In this document: one piece after another, positions 1-6,731 of the stretch
How the letters are laid out: each line of letters opens with the position of its first letter
Position numbering within the stretch: position 1 is the stretch's first letter
Assembly (NCBI GenBank): GCA_947471245.1
Contig: CANIXM010000003.1
Coordinates: 1 to 18,703, forward strand
DNA from: Paludibacteraceae bacterium
GTDB lineage: Bacteria > Bacteroidota > Bacteroidia > Bacteroidales > Paludibacteraceae
DNA: 18,703 bases
Reading direction: 5' to 3'
Translations under genes and position numbers: made by a program
The notes under the pieces: model-generated
What the model was told of the DNA's origin: nothing
The model's input: the letters and a program-made list of their open reading frames with translations, nothing else
Database searches by the model: none

Positions 1-102
1 AAAATTTTAAATATCAAAACTCAAAATAAATTAGCCTTGATAATACTGGGGTGTCAATTCCTCTTTTTCTTTTTATTATTTATTTTGTTTAAGCTAATGT
101 GA
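1..102 (+). CDS. C-terminal tail of a membrane protein, possibly a CruF-type carotenoid hydratase (partial)
   Basis: Frame 1 is open from the left edge to the TGA at 100-102. It encodes 33 residues ending in a strongly hydrophobic run rich in Phe and Leu, followed by a short K-L-M tail, as at the end of a polytopic membrane protein. The stop codon shares its last base with the ATG of the next gene (TGATG), so the two are very probably in one operon and translationally coupled. Given the glycosyltransferase, acyltransferase and CrtI/CrtD genes that follow, a carotenoid biosynthesis membrane protein such as CruF (carotenoid 1,2-hydratase, DUF422) is a good guess. The visible tail is too short to prove the family. 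That a gene ends here is fairly sure; its identity is inference from context. Confidence 0.55.
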   Translation, partial: KILNIKTQNKLALIILGCQFLFFFLLFILFKLM

Positions 103-725
103 TGATTTTAAACGCAAAACATAATTTTATTATATATCCTTTTTTCAAGTGGTATGCCGGTTTTATAATTAAACGGCACAATAGCACTGTAAAAATCACA
201 GGAGATTTCAAGGATAGAAACCTTCCTGTTTTACTTATCTCTAATCATATAAGTTGGTGGGATGGCTTTTGGGCAATGTATATCAATCAGAAAGTGTTGC
301 ATCGTAAGTTCCATTTTATGATGCTGGAGGAACAACTTCGCAAGTATTGGTTCTTCAACTTTACGGGTGGTTTTTCGGTAAATAAGAGTACGAAAAGCAT
401 TGTGGATACTTTGAATTACACTTCAGGCTTACTGAAAGATAAAGAAAATATGGTGCTCATTTTCCCGCAGGGCGAAATTCAAAGTTTACATAATCAGAAC
501 TTGCAGTTCGAGAAAGGGGTGGAACGCATATTGAAAAACAAAGAAAACGCTGTACAAGTAATATTCTTAGTCAATTTGGTTGATTATTTCTCAAATCCAA
601 AACCGGGTATCTATTTTCATATTAGGGAATATGTCAATGGAGCTTTCGACCTAAAATCTATTCAGCAAAACTATACTAAATTTTATGCCGAATCGGTGGA
701 TAAACAAATGACTTTCAATCAATAA
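102..725 (+). CDS. PlsC-type 1-acylglycerol-3-phosphate/glycolipid acyltransferase family protein
   Basis: This is a 207-residue member of the lysophosphatidate acyltransferase (PlsC) fold, which transfers an acyl chain from acyl-ACP or acyl-CoA to a hydroxyl group at the membrane. The catalytic HX4D motif is visible at residues 49-54 (NHISWWD), and the acceptor-binding block appears as FPQGE at about 121-125, in place of the usual FPEGT. The N-terminus is hydrophobic and aromatic, as expected for a membrane-associated enzyme. I chose the ATG at 102, which overlaps the upstream stop as TGATG; a GTG at 99 is the alternative. The next gene begins 3 bases after the stop. Lying between a probable carotenoid membrane enzyme and a carotenoid-type glycosyltransferase, it is a candidate to acylate the sugar of a carotenoid glycoside. 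A general role in phospholipid synthesis cannot be excluded. Confidence 0.85.
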   Translation: MILNAKHNFIIYPFFKWYAGFIIKRHNSTVKITGDFKDRNLPVLLISNHISWWDGFWAMYINQKVLHRKFHFMMLEEQLRKYWFFNFTGGFSVNKSTKSIVDTLNYTSGLLKDKENMVLIFPQGEIQSLHNQNLQFEKGVERILKNKENAVQVIFLVNLVDYFSNPKPGIYFHIREYVNGAFDLKSIQQNYTKFYAESVDKQMTFNQ

Positions 726-728
726 GAA

Positions 729-1817
729 ATGTTGTATCTGGCTTATATTATATTCACATTTACGCTCATTCAACTTATAGTTGCGTTAGTTAACTTATTG
801 TATATTCATCAGCCAACATCAGGCATTTGTAATTTCAATGGGTTGGTTTCAGTTTTAATACCTGCTCGCAACGAAGAGAGTAACATCGCTAACTTGCTGC
901 ATGATTTACAAAACCAGGATTACCAAAACATTGAAATAATAGTCTTTAATGATCTTTCGACTGATAGAACTGAAGATATGATTTCTCAAATTGCAAAAAA
1001 CGACAGACGCATCCGGTTAGTAAATTCCGAAGGACTACCCGAAGGTTGGCTGGGTAAAAACTATGCCTGCCACGGTTTGTCAAAAATGGCTCAGGGAGAA
1101 TATCTACTGTTTTTGGACGCAGATGTTCGCGTGAGAAATGGAATTATCGCAAACTCGGTAGCATTGGCCGAAAAGTATAAAACAGGCTTGCTTTCGATAT
1201 TTCCAAAACAAAAAACAGTAAGCTTGGGTGAATACCTCACGGTGCCAAGCATGAACTACATTCTGTTAACACTATTGCCTTTGGTATTGGTTTTAAAATC
1301 AAAATTCGCATCAATGGCTGCTGCCAATGGTCAATTTATGTTATTCGAAAGGGCGAAATACTTCGAAACTTTGCCTCATGAAAGATTCAAGAACAACAAG
1401 GTTGAAGACATTGAAATTGCCCGATATTTTAAACAAAATAATATTCCGGTCATTTGTACGCTGGGCGACGAAACAATTGAGTGTCGGATGTACAATGGGT
1501 TTAATGAGGCGGTGAATGGGTTTTCGAAGAACGTAGTTAACTTTTTCGGAAACTCATTTTTTGCAGCTATCTTATTTTGGGCAGTAACTACATTTGGTTT
1601 CTTAGTTATTTTTAGCGAATTATCTACTGCGCTGTGCTGTATTTATTTAATTATAGTTTTAGCTACCAGAGTATTGGTTTTATTTATCAGCAAACAAAAT
1701 ATTTTTCTAAACTTGATATTGCTAGTGCCGCAACAGTTCACTTTAGGGATCCTAATTTATAAAGCAGTGATTTACAAGTTCAACAAACGATTAAAATGGA
1801 AAGGAAGAAATATCTGA
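729..1817 (+). CDS. Membrane GT2 glycosyltransferase, CruG/CrtQ-like, probably carotenoid glycosyltransferase
   Basis: This 362-residue protein has an N-terminal membrane segment (about 1-26), a GT2 catalytic domain and several C-terminal membrane segments (about 270-350). Catalytic-domain landmarks are IPARNEE (44-50), an acidic FNDLSTD block (73-79), GWLGKNYAC (107-115), the metal-binding DAD (130-132) and the base-type ED (225-226). The GW-x-GK-x-x-A-C block together with C-terminal membrane helices is characteristic of the CrtQ/CruG group, which adds a sugar to hydroxylated or carboxylated carotenoids at the inner membrane. It starts 3 bases after the acyltransferase and overlaps the next gene by 22 bases, so it belongs to the same operon. 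The sugar and the exact carotenoid acceptor cannot be read from sequence. The family call is firm; the carotenoid substrate is inferred from context. Confidence 0.85.
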   Translation: MLYLAYIIFTFTLIQLIVALVNLLYIHQPTSGICNFNGLVSVLIPARNEESNIANLLHDLQNQDYQNIEIIVFNDLSTDRTEDMISQIAKNDRRIRLVNSEGLPEGWLGKNYACHGLSKMAQGEYLLFLDADVRVRNGIIANSVALAEKYKTGLLSIFPKQKTVSLGEYLTVPSMNYILLTLLPLVLVLKSKFASMAAANGQFMLFERAKYFETLPHERFKNNKVEDIEIARYFKQNNIPVICTLGDETIECRMYNGFNEAVNGFSKNVVNFFGNSFFAAILFWAVTTFGFLVIFSELSTALCCIYLIIVLATRVLVLFISKQNIFLNLILLVPQQFTLGILIYKAVIYKFNKRLKWKGRNI

Positions 1818-2530
1818 CATTGACTATTTTACTTTTGGTTGGTTTTTTGAGTATAAATGCTTCCAATAAAACTGAGATATACAAAGCCTACATTGGCAAT
1901 GATATGAATCTGTGGAAAAAGACTATAGACGAAATGGAACAACAAAAATCGAAAATCAATGAATTTAGATTAGAATTGCTCAATTATCAATATGGTTACA
2001 TAGCTTGGTGTATTGGTAATAAAAAGAGTGAAACCGCTGAAAGTTATATTGAATTGGGCGAAAAAAACATTCAAGTACTCGAAAAAACGAATGGTTATGG
2101 TTCGCTCGTTAATTCATACAAATCAGCTTTTAATGGATATAAAATTGGACTTAACATACTCAAAGCACCGTTTATCGGACCTAAGAGCGTGGAATGTGCA
2201 AAATTAGCAATGAAACAAGATACAAACAATCCGTATGGTTATATCCAATATGCAAATTCGCAGTTTTATATGCCTGCTGTATTTGGTGGGTCAAAAAAGC
2301 TTGCGTTAGATTACTACTTAAAAGCAAAAAATCTGATGGAACGAAATCCAAAAGGAGTAATTGAAGACTGGAATTATTTGAGTTTGTTATCTATGATCGC
2401 AAAAACACATACCGAATTGAATGATTTCAAACAGGCAAAAATATATTATGAAAAAATTTTAAAAATTGAACCTGATTTTTTATGGGTTAAAAATGAATTG
2501 TATCCCGAGTTACTCAAAAATATAAAATAA
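1796..2530 (+). CDS. Exported TPR-like protein of the carotenoid operon, function unknown
   Basis: The 244-residue product begins with a Lys/Arg-rich tip and a hydrophobic stretch up to about residue 22 that looks like a signal peptide, so it is probably periplasmic or membrane-anchored. The rest is alpha-helical and lysine-rich. The C-terminal part, roughly 185-240, has a pattern like tetratricopeptide repeats: alternating small and aromatic positions, with A-K-x-Y-Y-E-K-I-L-K-I-E-P-D near the end, typical of a TPR helix pair. No catalytic motif is seen. The start overlaps the glycosyltransferase by 22 bases, and the desaturase follows after 5 bases, so the gene is surely co-transcribed with carotenoid genes. 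It may be a scaffold or carrier for the assembly or export of the pigment, but that is speculation. Confidence 0.8.
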   Translation: MERKKYLTLTILLLVGFLSINASNKTEIYKAYIGNDMNLWKKTIDEMEQQKSKINEFRLELLNYQYGYIAWCIGNKKSETAESYIELGEKNIQVLEKTNGYGSLVNSYKSAFNGYKIGLNILKAPFIGPKSVECAKLAMKQDTNNPYGYIQYANSQFYMPAVFGGSKKLALDYYLKAKNLMERNPKGVIEDWNYLSLLSMIAKTHTELNDFKQAKIYYEKILKIEPDFLWVKNELYPELLKNIK

Positions 2531-2535
2531 AATCT

Positions 2536-4014
2536 ATGAATAAGAATGTATTGATAGTGGGTGCTGGTTTAGGAGGCTTGGCGACTGCTTTACGTTTGGC
2601 AAAAAAAGGCTATAAAGTCGAGATAATTGAAAAAAACGGTCAAGCAGGTGGTCGTTTGAATCAAATTAAAAAAGATGGATTTACGTTTGACACTGGCCCC
2701 AGCTTCTTTAGTATGTCGTATGAATTCAAAGAATTTGCCAAAGACTGCAACATCAATCTACCTTTTAAATATGTAGAGCTAGACCCTTTATATACTGTAA
2801 ATTTTAGCGACAATCCCAAAACTTTCTATTTGTATAAGGACATAAAAAAACTGTCAGAACAATTCAAAGAGATAGAGCCGGATTTTGAAGAAAAAATGAC
2901 AAAGTATCTAGCTAAATCAGGGGCGTTATTTAACGATACGGTCGATTTAGTTATCAAAAACAATTTTGACTCCATATTTGCCTACGTCATAACTTTAATG
3001 CGTGTAAATCCAACGCACATACCGGTGCTGTTCCGAAGTTTTTGGCAAGAAGTGAAGCGAAATTTTAGTTCACAAGAAGCACGACAAATTGTATCGTTGG
3101 TAGCATTCTTCTTAGGTCGCACGCCTTTTGACACCATGGCCATTTACACATTGCTTTCATACACCGAATTTAAACATGATGGCTATTACAATGTGGAAGG
3201 TGGAATGTATAAAATTGTGGAGGGAATCGTTGATGAATTGAAAAAGGAGCATGTGAAAATCACTTACAATACCGAAATCGTTGATTTTGTTGGCAAAGGC
3301 AAAAAACTGGAATACTTATTGGATAGCAATGGAAATAAATGGAGCGCTGACGCAGTATTGATAAATGGAGATGCAGCTGTATTCAGAAGCAGGGTATTTA
3401 AACGCGAAAAGTATTCGTTAGAGAAGCTCGATAAAATGAACTGGACGATGGGTTACCTTACGTTTTATATTGGTTTAAAATGCAAACTACCACAGGTAAA
3501 CCACCATAATTATTATTTAGGAGTAAATTACGAGGAGTATGCCAATAATATAATGCAAAATCCGGACACGCTACAGAAGCCATATTATTATGTCAACGTA
3601 TTGTCCAAATATAACTTAGACTGTGCCCCTGAGGGTTGCGAAAGCTTGTTTTTTGTATGCCCAGTTCCCAATCTACTAAATAAACCAAATTGGGATGATA
3701 GAGACGCAATTGTAGATAGTATCATTGCCGATTTTTCGAAACGAATAGATAAAGACATTGCACCCGAAATAATATCAAAAACTATATACACGCCCAAAGA
3801 ATGGGAAAATCGGTTCAATTTACACAGGGGAAGTGGTTTAGGCTTGTCGCACAGCATGAACCAAATTGGAGCATTAAGACCTTCAAATTTTGACGAAAAG
3901 TTTAAAAACGTATTTTATGTTGGTGCCTCGACCATACCTGGTGCGGGACTTCCAATGGCAATTATAAGTTCAAAACTGGCTTATAAAAGAATTGATACGT
4001 TTTTAAATCAATAA
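2536..4014 (+). CDS. CrtI/CrtD-family FAD-dependent carotenoid desaturase
   Basis: This 492-residue protein is the normal length for the CrtI family, which oxidises carotenoid precursors with FAD at the membrane. The N-terminus holds the Rossmann dinucleotide fold GAGLGG (9-14), an acidic residue at 32 that would bind the ribose, and AGGR (37-40). A DTGPS block follows at about 52-56. The C-terminus carries the family's FAD-binding block, here VGASTIPGAGLP (462-473), which usually reads GASTHPGxGxP. A second desaturase-like enzyme beside a glycosyltransferase and a possible CruF hydratase suggests CrtD (3,4-desaturation after hydration), but plain phytoene desaturation or diapo-type chemistry is also possible. 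It is the last gene of the operon, with a strong terminator about 80 bases downstream. Confidence 0.92.
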   Translation: MNKNVLIVGAGLGGLATALRLAKKGYKVEIIEKNGQAGGRLNQIKKDGFTFDTGPSFFSMSYEFKEFAKDCNINLPFKYVELDPLYTVNFSDNPKTFYLYKDIKKLSEQFKEIEPDFEEKMTKYLAKSGALFNDTVDLVIKNNFDSIFAYVITLMRVNPTHIPVLFRSFWQEVKRNFSSQEARQIVSLVAFFLGRTPFDTMAIYTLLSYTEFKHDGYYNVEGGMYKIVEGIVDELKKEHVKITYNTEIVDFVGKGKKLEYLLDSNGNKWSADAVLINGDAAVFRSRVFKREKYSLEKLDKMNWTMGYLTFYIGLKCKLPQVNHHNYYLGVNYEEYANNIMQNPDTLQKPYYYVNVLSKYNLDCAPEGCESLFFVCPVPNLLNKPNWDDRDAIVDSIIADFSKRIDKDIAPEIISKTIYTPKEWENRFNLHRGSGLGLSHSMNQIGALRPSNFDEKFKNVFYVGASTIPGAGLPMAIISSKLAYKRIDTFLNQ

Positions 4015-4094
4015 TTTCTTCTATTTTAGTTTTTCAATTATCTCGAAAGAGCCGAAAAACAGTACAGGTTCTTCAAGAAAAATATATTGCAAAA

Positions 4095-4141
4095 CACCTA
4101 TTTTCAAACTTTCGTAAAGTGTGAAAATAGGTGCTTTTTTT
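4095..4141 (+). terminator. Strong intrinsic terminator of the carotenoid operon
   Basis: A perfect 12-base-pair stem (4095-4106 pairs with 4122-4133, CACCTATTTTCA) is extended, after one A/G mismatch, by five more pairs (4108-4112 with 4116-4120), leaving a CGT loop. A C and then seven T bases (4135-4141) follow. An A run (4091-4094) precedes the stem, so it may also act weakly on the opposite strand. It lies 81 bases after the desaturase stop and separates that operon from the SOUL gene. Confidence 0.93.
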
Positions 4142-4240
4142 GATTATCTAGCTTACTTGCTAGCAGAAGTATATGCCAATTTTTAAAACTTAAATCAGGC
4201 ATAATTGTTATAATTTTATAAGACAATTAATACTTTCAAA

Positions 4241-4849
4241 ATGAAAACCAGAATATTTTTACTAGTTTCTTTTTTGTTAGCTTCAAGTTTAATTTTCATT
4301 CAAATAAATTCAATTATGGCTGCAAATAAAACTGAAACACAGGCCTATCGGAAAATAAAAGCCGAGAAAGATTTTGAAATCCGTTTCTACCCGTCTGCTA
4401 CTTTGGCTACTGTTACCTCATCCGCCAGATCGTACAAAGAACTGGCAAGCCCGGGATTTCGAAAGCTGGCAAATTTTATTTTTGGAGGTAATCTGTCCAA
4501 CAAACCAATTTCAATGACAACACCCGTACACATGGACATTAATGATACGGTGTCCAGCATGAGCTTTGTAATGCCATCGGATTATACAAAAGAGAATTTA
4601 CCGAAGCCAAATGACCCGAATGTAATTATTAGTACAACCACAGAAGATTATGTTGCTGCAATAGGTTTTAGCGGTTATGCTTCAGATAATGAAATTAAAA
4701 TGTATTCGGAGAAACTCAAGAACGCATTGATTTCTAATGGCATTGAGTTTTATGGGAACTTTCGTTTTCTAGGTTATAATGCACCCTATCAATTTTGGGG
4801 TAGAAGGAATGAGATAATTGTAAGTATTCGTTGGAATACAAGTAATTGA
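4241..4849 (+). CDS. SOUL family heme-binding protein, exported
   Basis: The 202-residue protein has an N-terminal signal sequence (about 1-28, ending near IMAANK) and then a SOUL/HBP domain. Matching landmarks are the beta strand FEIRFYPSATLATV (about 46-59), the IFGGN and MTTPV blocks (about 80-98), SFVMPSDY (about 109-116), and the C-terminal GYNAPYQFWGRRNEI stretch, which corresponds to the family's YNPP-x-RRNE end. The family binds heme or tetrapyrroles in eukaryotes; bacterial roles are not well established. The protein probably works in the periplasm. It stands alone: the carotenoid terminator lies upstream, and a gene-poor stretch follows. A TAATTTTA at 4211-4218 resembles a Bacteroidota -7 box, but no good -33 partner is visible. 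Confidence 0.88.
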   Translation: MKTRIFLLVSFLLASSLIFIQINSIMAANKTETQAYRKIKAEKDFEIRFYPSATLATVTSSARSYKELASPGFRKLANFIFGGNLSNKPISMTTPVHMDINDTVSSMSFVMPSDYTKENLPKPNDPNVIISTTTEDYVAAIGFSGYASDNEIKMYSEKLKNALISNGIEFYGNFRFLGYNAPYQFWGRRNEIIVSIRWNTSN

Positions 4850-4940
4850 AAACAATTAATATTTCATACTGGAGTGTTTTGCTAAATTATAGAAATAAAG
4901 ATTAGTCAAATATACATTCCTCTGCATTCCATAACAAAAG

Positions 4941-5116
4941 GTCAGGCTTCGCCTGTAAGATCATCACGGGCAGCTCAGCATGGCAATCCCCAGCGGCCAA
5001 AAATCCCCACCATTCGTTCCTCTGGGCTTGACCAGTTTATCGCGCTTCATTGCTGGAGTCTTTTTGTCGGCTTCCGCACAATATCAATGCATTATCCCCG
5101 CTTCGCTGTCCGAAGA
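4941..5116. repeat. GC-rich foreign-looking patch, possible dispersed repeat or element remnant
   Basis: By hand count 94 of 176 bases are G or C (53 percent), against AT-rich flanks. The patch starts with a small hairpin, CAGGC-TTC-GCCTG (4943-4955), and contains further TTC-centred GC-rich motifs (GGCTTCCGC, CGCTTCGC). On the minus strand it carries a short open frame from ATG at 5050 to TGA at 4964 (28 codons, Trp/Gly/Pro-rich), with no visible gene context. Such isolated composition shifts in AT-rich genomes are often dispersed repeats or element scars. A single copy in this window cannot prove repetition. Confidence 0.4.
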
Positions 5117-5144
5117 CTAAATGACACCAATCTGTCATAAGTCT
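5114..5144. promoter_or_regulatory. Imperfect 31-base palindrome, possible Crp/FNR-type operator
   Basis: The core is ATGACA (5121-5126), a 6-base spacer CCAATC, and TGTCAT (5133-5138). It is extended by AGACT (5114-5118) and AGTCT (5140-5144). A 5-N6-5 dyad has the same geometry as Crp/FNR-family operators (for example TGTGA-N6-TCACA). It lies about 285 bases upstream of a Crp/FNR gene. No T run follows, so it does not look like an intrinsic terminator. It could instead mark the edge of the GC-rich patch. Confidence 0.4.
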
Positions 5145-5421
5145 TATATTTATGGCAACCTTTGTCGCTTTGGTATTTTCGTATAAAATTACGGAGTATA
5201 AATGTTGGTACTAAGTCTAAAACTTGTCGGATAACAGGTTTTTTGTTATTTTTACTGCACCTGTGGTGTCTGATTATTTCTGTATGTTTTGGTCGACTAT
5301 TAAAATATGAGGTTCTCAGGCATTTTCAATTTTTAAAGTTTCGGATAATAGTGAGTATAGAATTGATTATACGGGCCTTTGATTTGTTTCATATTCTTGA
5401 ATCCATATTAAAATTGTTACT

Positions 5422-6135
5422 ATGCATAAAATAACTGTCGAATGCACCGCCTGCAACAATGAGAATTGCCTGATAAAAAAGCACTGCTATTCTGAAGCGG
5501 TTCAACCCTATCTCAAATTGAAAAATACATTTAAATGCAATAAAGGCCTCCAATTTATTCTTGAAGGGGCGCCTGTTAACGGTTTGTATTTTATTTACAG
5601 AGGAGATGTTAAGGTGTATAAACATACGGCTAACATGGACTCACAAATCATACGTTTTGTAAAAGAAGGTGAAATAGTAGGGCATCGTGGATTTGGTACC
5701 AATTTCGTTTATGACATCAGTGCCAGTGCATTGTCGGATACGTATTTGTGTAATTTTTCTACAGATGTACTCATTGAAATGTTACACAAAGAGCCACCAC
5801 TAATGTTTGATTTTATGTTGTTTTATGCCGACCAACTTCAAAAAAGTGAGGCAAATGCGAAGCTGTTTGGGCAAATGAGTGTACGAGAAAAAGTAGTTAA
5901 TGGGTTACTGTTTATTTACAGAAAGTTTGGACAATCGGAAGGATATATAAACATTGTTCTTTCCCGAAAAGATATCGCCGACTTTGCAGGAATTAGCATT
6001 GATCAGGTTATACGTGTTATTTCAGCACTGAAAAAAGAAGGATTGCTAGTTGTTTCGGGGAAGAAATTGGGCATAGCAAATCTGACAAGATTTGAAGCTG
6101 AACTTGGTGACACACATCATTTTCTCGAAGGATAA
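5422..6135 (+). CDS. Crp/Fnr-family transcriptional regulator with FNR-like cysteines
   Basis: The 237-residue protein has a cyclic-nucleotide-binding-type beta barrel (about 30-125), a dimerisation helix (about 125-150) and a C-terminal winged helix-turn-helix (about 176-215, with LSRKDIADFAG then ISIDQVIR). The N-terminus holds Cys8, Cys11, Cys16 and Cys22 in a C-X2-C-X4-C-X5-C pattern. Cys110, in LCNFSTD, sits where E. coli FNR has Cys122 (VCEIPFETL). This suggests an oxygen- or NO-sensitive [4Fe-4S] cluster. The recognition helix has D-Q-V-I-R where FNR has E-T-I-S-R, so the bound site may differ from TTGAT-N4-ATCAA. The gene stands alone, convergent with the nitrate/Moco operon, which it might regulate; no matching site near those genes was found. 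Confidence 0.9.
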   Translation: MHKITVECTACNNENCLIKKHCYSEAVQPYLKLKNTFKCNKGLQFILEGAPVNGLYFIYRGDVKVYKHTANMDSQIIRFVKEGEIVGHRGFGTNFVYDISASALSDTYLCNFSTDVLIEMLHKEPPLMFDFMLFYADQLQKSEANAKLFGQMSVREKVVNGLLFIYRKFGQSEGYINIVLSRKDIADFAGISIDQVIRVISALKKEGLLVVSGKKLGIANLTRFEAELGDTHHFLEG

Positions 6136-6186
6136 TAACACTTGATTATTTCGATAGGTCTATTAGGTCTTAGTTTTAAGTGATAT

Positions 6187-6224
6187 TGAACTACGGCCAT
6201 TTTTATGTGTAAAAGTTCAGTTTT
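6187..6224 (+). terminator. Weak possible terminator between convergent genes
   Basis: TGAACT (6187-6192) can pair with AGTTCA (6214-6219), with a 21-base loop, and is followed by G and four T bases (6221-6224). It lies in the 96-base space between the convergent regulator and mog genes, where a terminator is expected. The stem is short and the loop large, so confidence is low. Confidence 0.25.
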
Positions 6225-6231
6225 AACTATT

Positions 6232-6729
6232 TCAGTGATCTTCACCTCCATGAAGTATTTTGTGGCAATGCAACAGGGTTTTCATAATTTCGTCCATGTA
6301 TTCACCAACTGCTTTGGGACTTCCTGGCAGGCAGTAGATTAGTGATTCTTGGGCAATGCCGGCTATTGATCTGCTAAGTGCTGCCGATGCAAATTGCAAA
6401 CCGTATTTAACCCGAACTATTTCCATAATCCCTGGAATTTCTTTTGTTAGCAGGGGTTTGACCACTTCGGGTGTAATGTCACGAGGTCCGATTCCAGTTC
6501 CACCTGTAGTAATTATAAAGTTTGTTTTCTGATCGATGTGCTTTTCCAACAATTCCTGAAGAAAAGTTGGTTCATCTGGGATTATTTCTTTGATAAAACA
6601 TATATTTAATTTGAGATTATCGAAGAAAGCTTTCAATTTATCAATAATTACTTCCCCGCTTTTATCTTCGTAAACTCCTTTTGACGCGCGGTCGCTGAGT
6701 GTTACTATCAGTGCTGTAAATTCTGCCAT
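6232..6729 (-). CDS. mog: Molybdopterin adenylyltransferase / MoCF family (MogA/MoaB-like)
   Basis: This 165-residue protein of the MoCF family activates molybdopterin by adenylylation before Mo insertion. Family motifs visible are VTLSDRAS near the N-terminus (about 9-16), ITTGGTGIGPRDITPE in the centre (about 73-88), RSIAGIA (about 119-125) and LPGSPKAV (about 134-141), the last two being the substrate-binding part. The length is normal for MogA/MoaB. It is the last gene of the minus-strand operon and starts 2 bases after moaC ends, so it is co-translated with it. The C-terminal tail (HGGEDH) is polar and short. MogA and MoaB cannot be separated firmly from sequence alone; the presence of moeA favours the MogA role. 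The cytoplasmic product would hand adenylated molybdopterin to MoeA. Confidence 0.93.
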   Translation of the reverse strand: MAEFTALIVTLSDRASKGVYEDKSGEVIIDKLKAFFDNLKLNICFIKEIIPDEPTFLQELLEKHIDQKTNFIITTGGTGIGPRDITPEVVKPLLTKEIPGIMEIVRVKYGLQFASAALSRSIAGIAQESLIYCLPGSPKAVGEYMDEIMKTLLHCHKILHGGEDH

Positions 6730-6731
6730 GG

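Larger units (their letters stand above)
4850..5421. other. Gene-poor intergenic region of 572 bases
   Basis: Between the SOUL gene and the Crp/FNR gene no convincing coding region was found. The left part (4850-4940) and the right part (5145-5421) have the same AT-rich composition as other spacers here. The middle (about 4941-5116) is clearly GC-richer and is listed separately, as are a palindrome at 5114-5144 and small hairpins at 5231-5264. The right part must hold the promoter of the regulator gene, but I could not identify a clear TTG / TAnnTTTG pair. Confidence 0.8.

Noticed and set aside
4148..4163. CTAGC-N6-GCTAG inverted repeat upstream of the SOUL gene
   Set aside because: Only five base pairs, no T run, and no match to a known operator; likely chance.
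5162..5434. 90-codon plus-strand open frame upstream of the Crp/FNR gene
   Set aside because: It is Leu/Ile/Phe-rich as expected from AT-rich noncoding DNA, has no visible ribosome binding site or family likeness, covers the region where the regulator's promoter must lie, and runs into the regulator's start.
6142..6156. TTGAT start of a possible FNR site between the convergent genes
   Set aside because: The second half-site ATCAA at four-base spacing is missing, and the position is downstream of both genes.
6155..6170. Direct repeat TAGGTCT twice after the regulator gene
   Set aside because: Only two 7-base copies in a short convergent spacer; not enough to call a repeat element or site.
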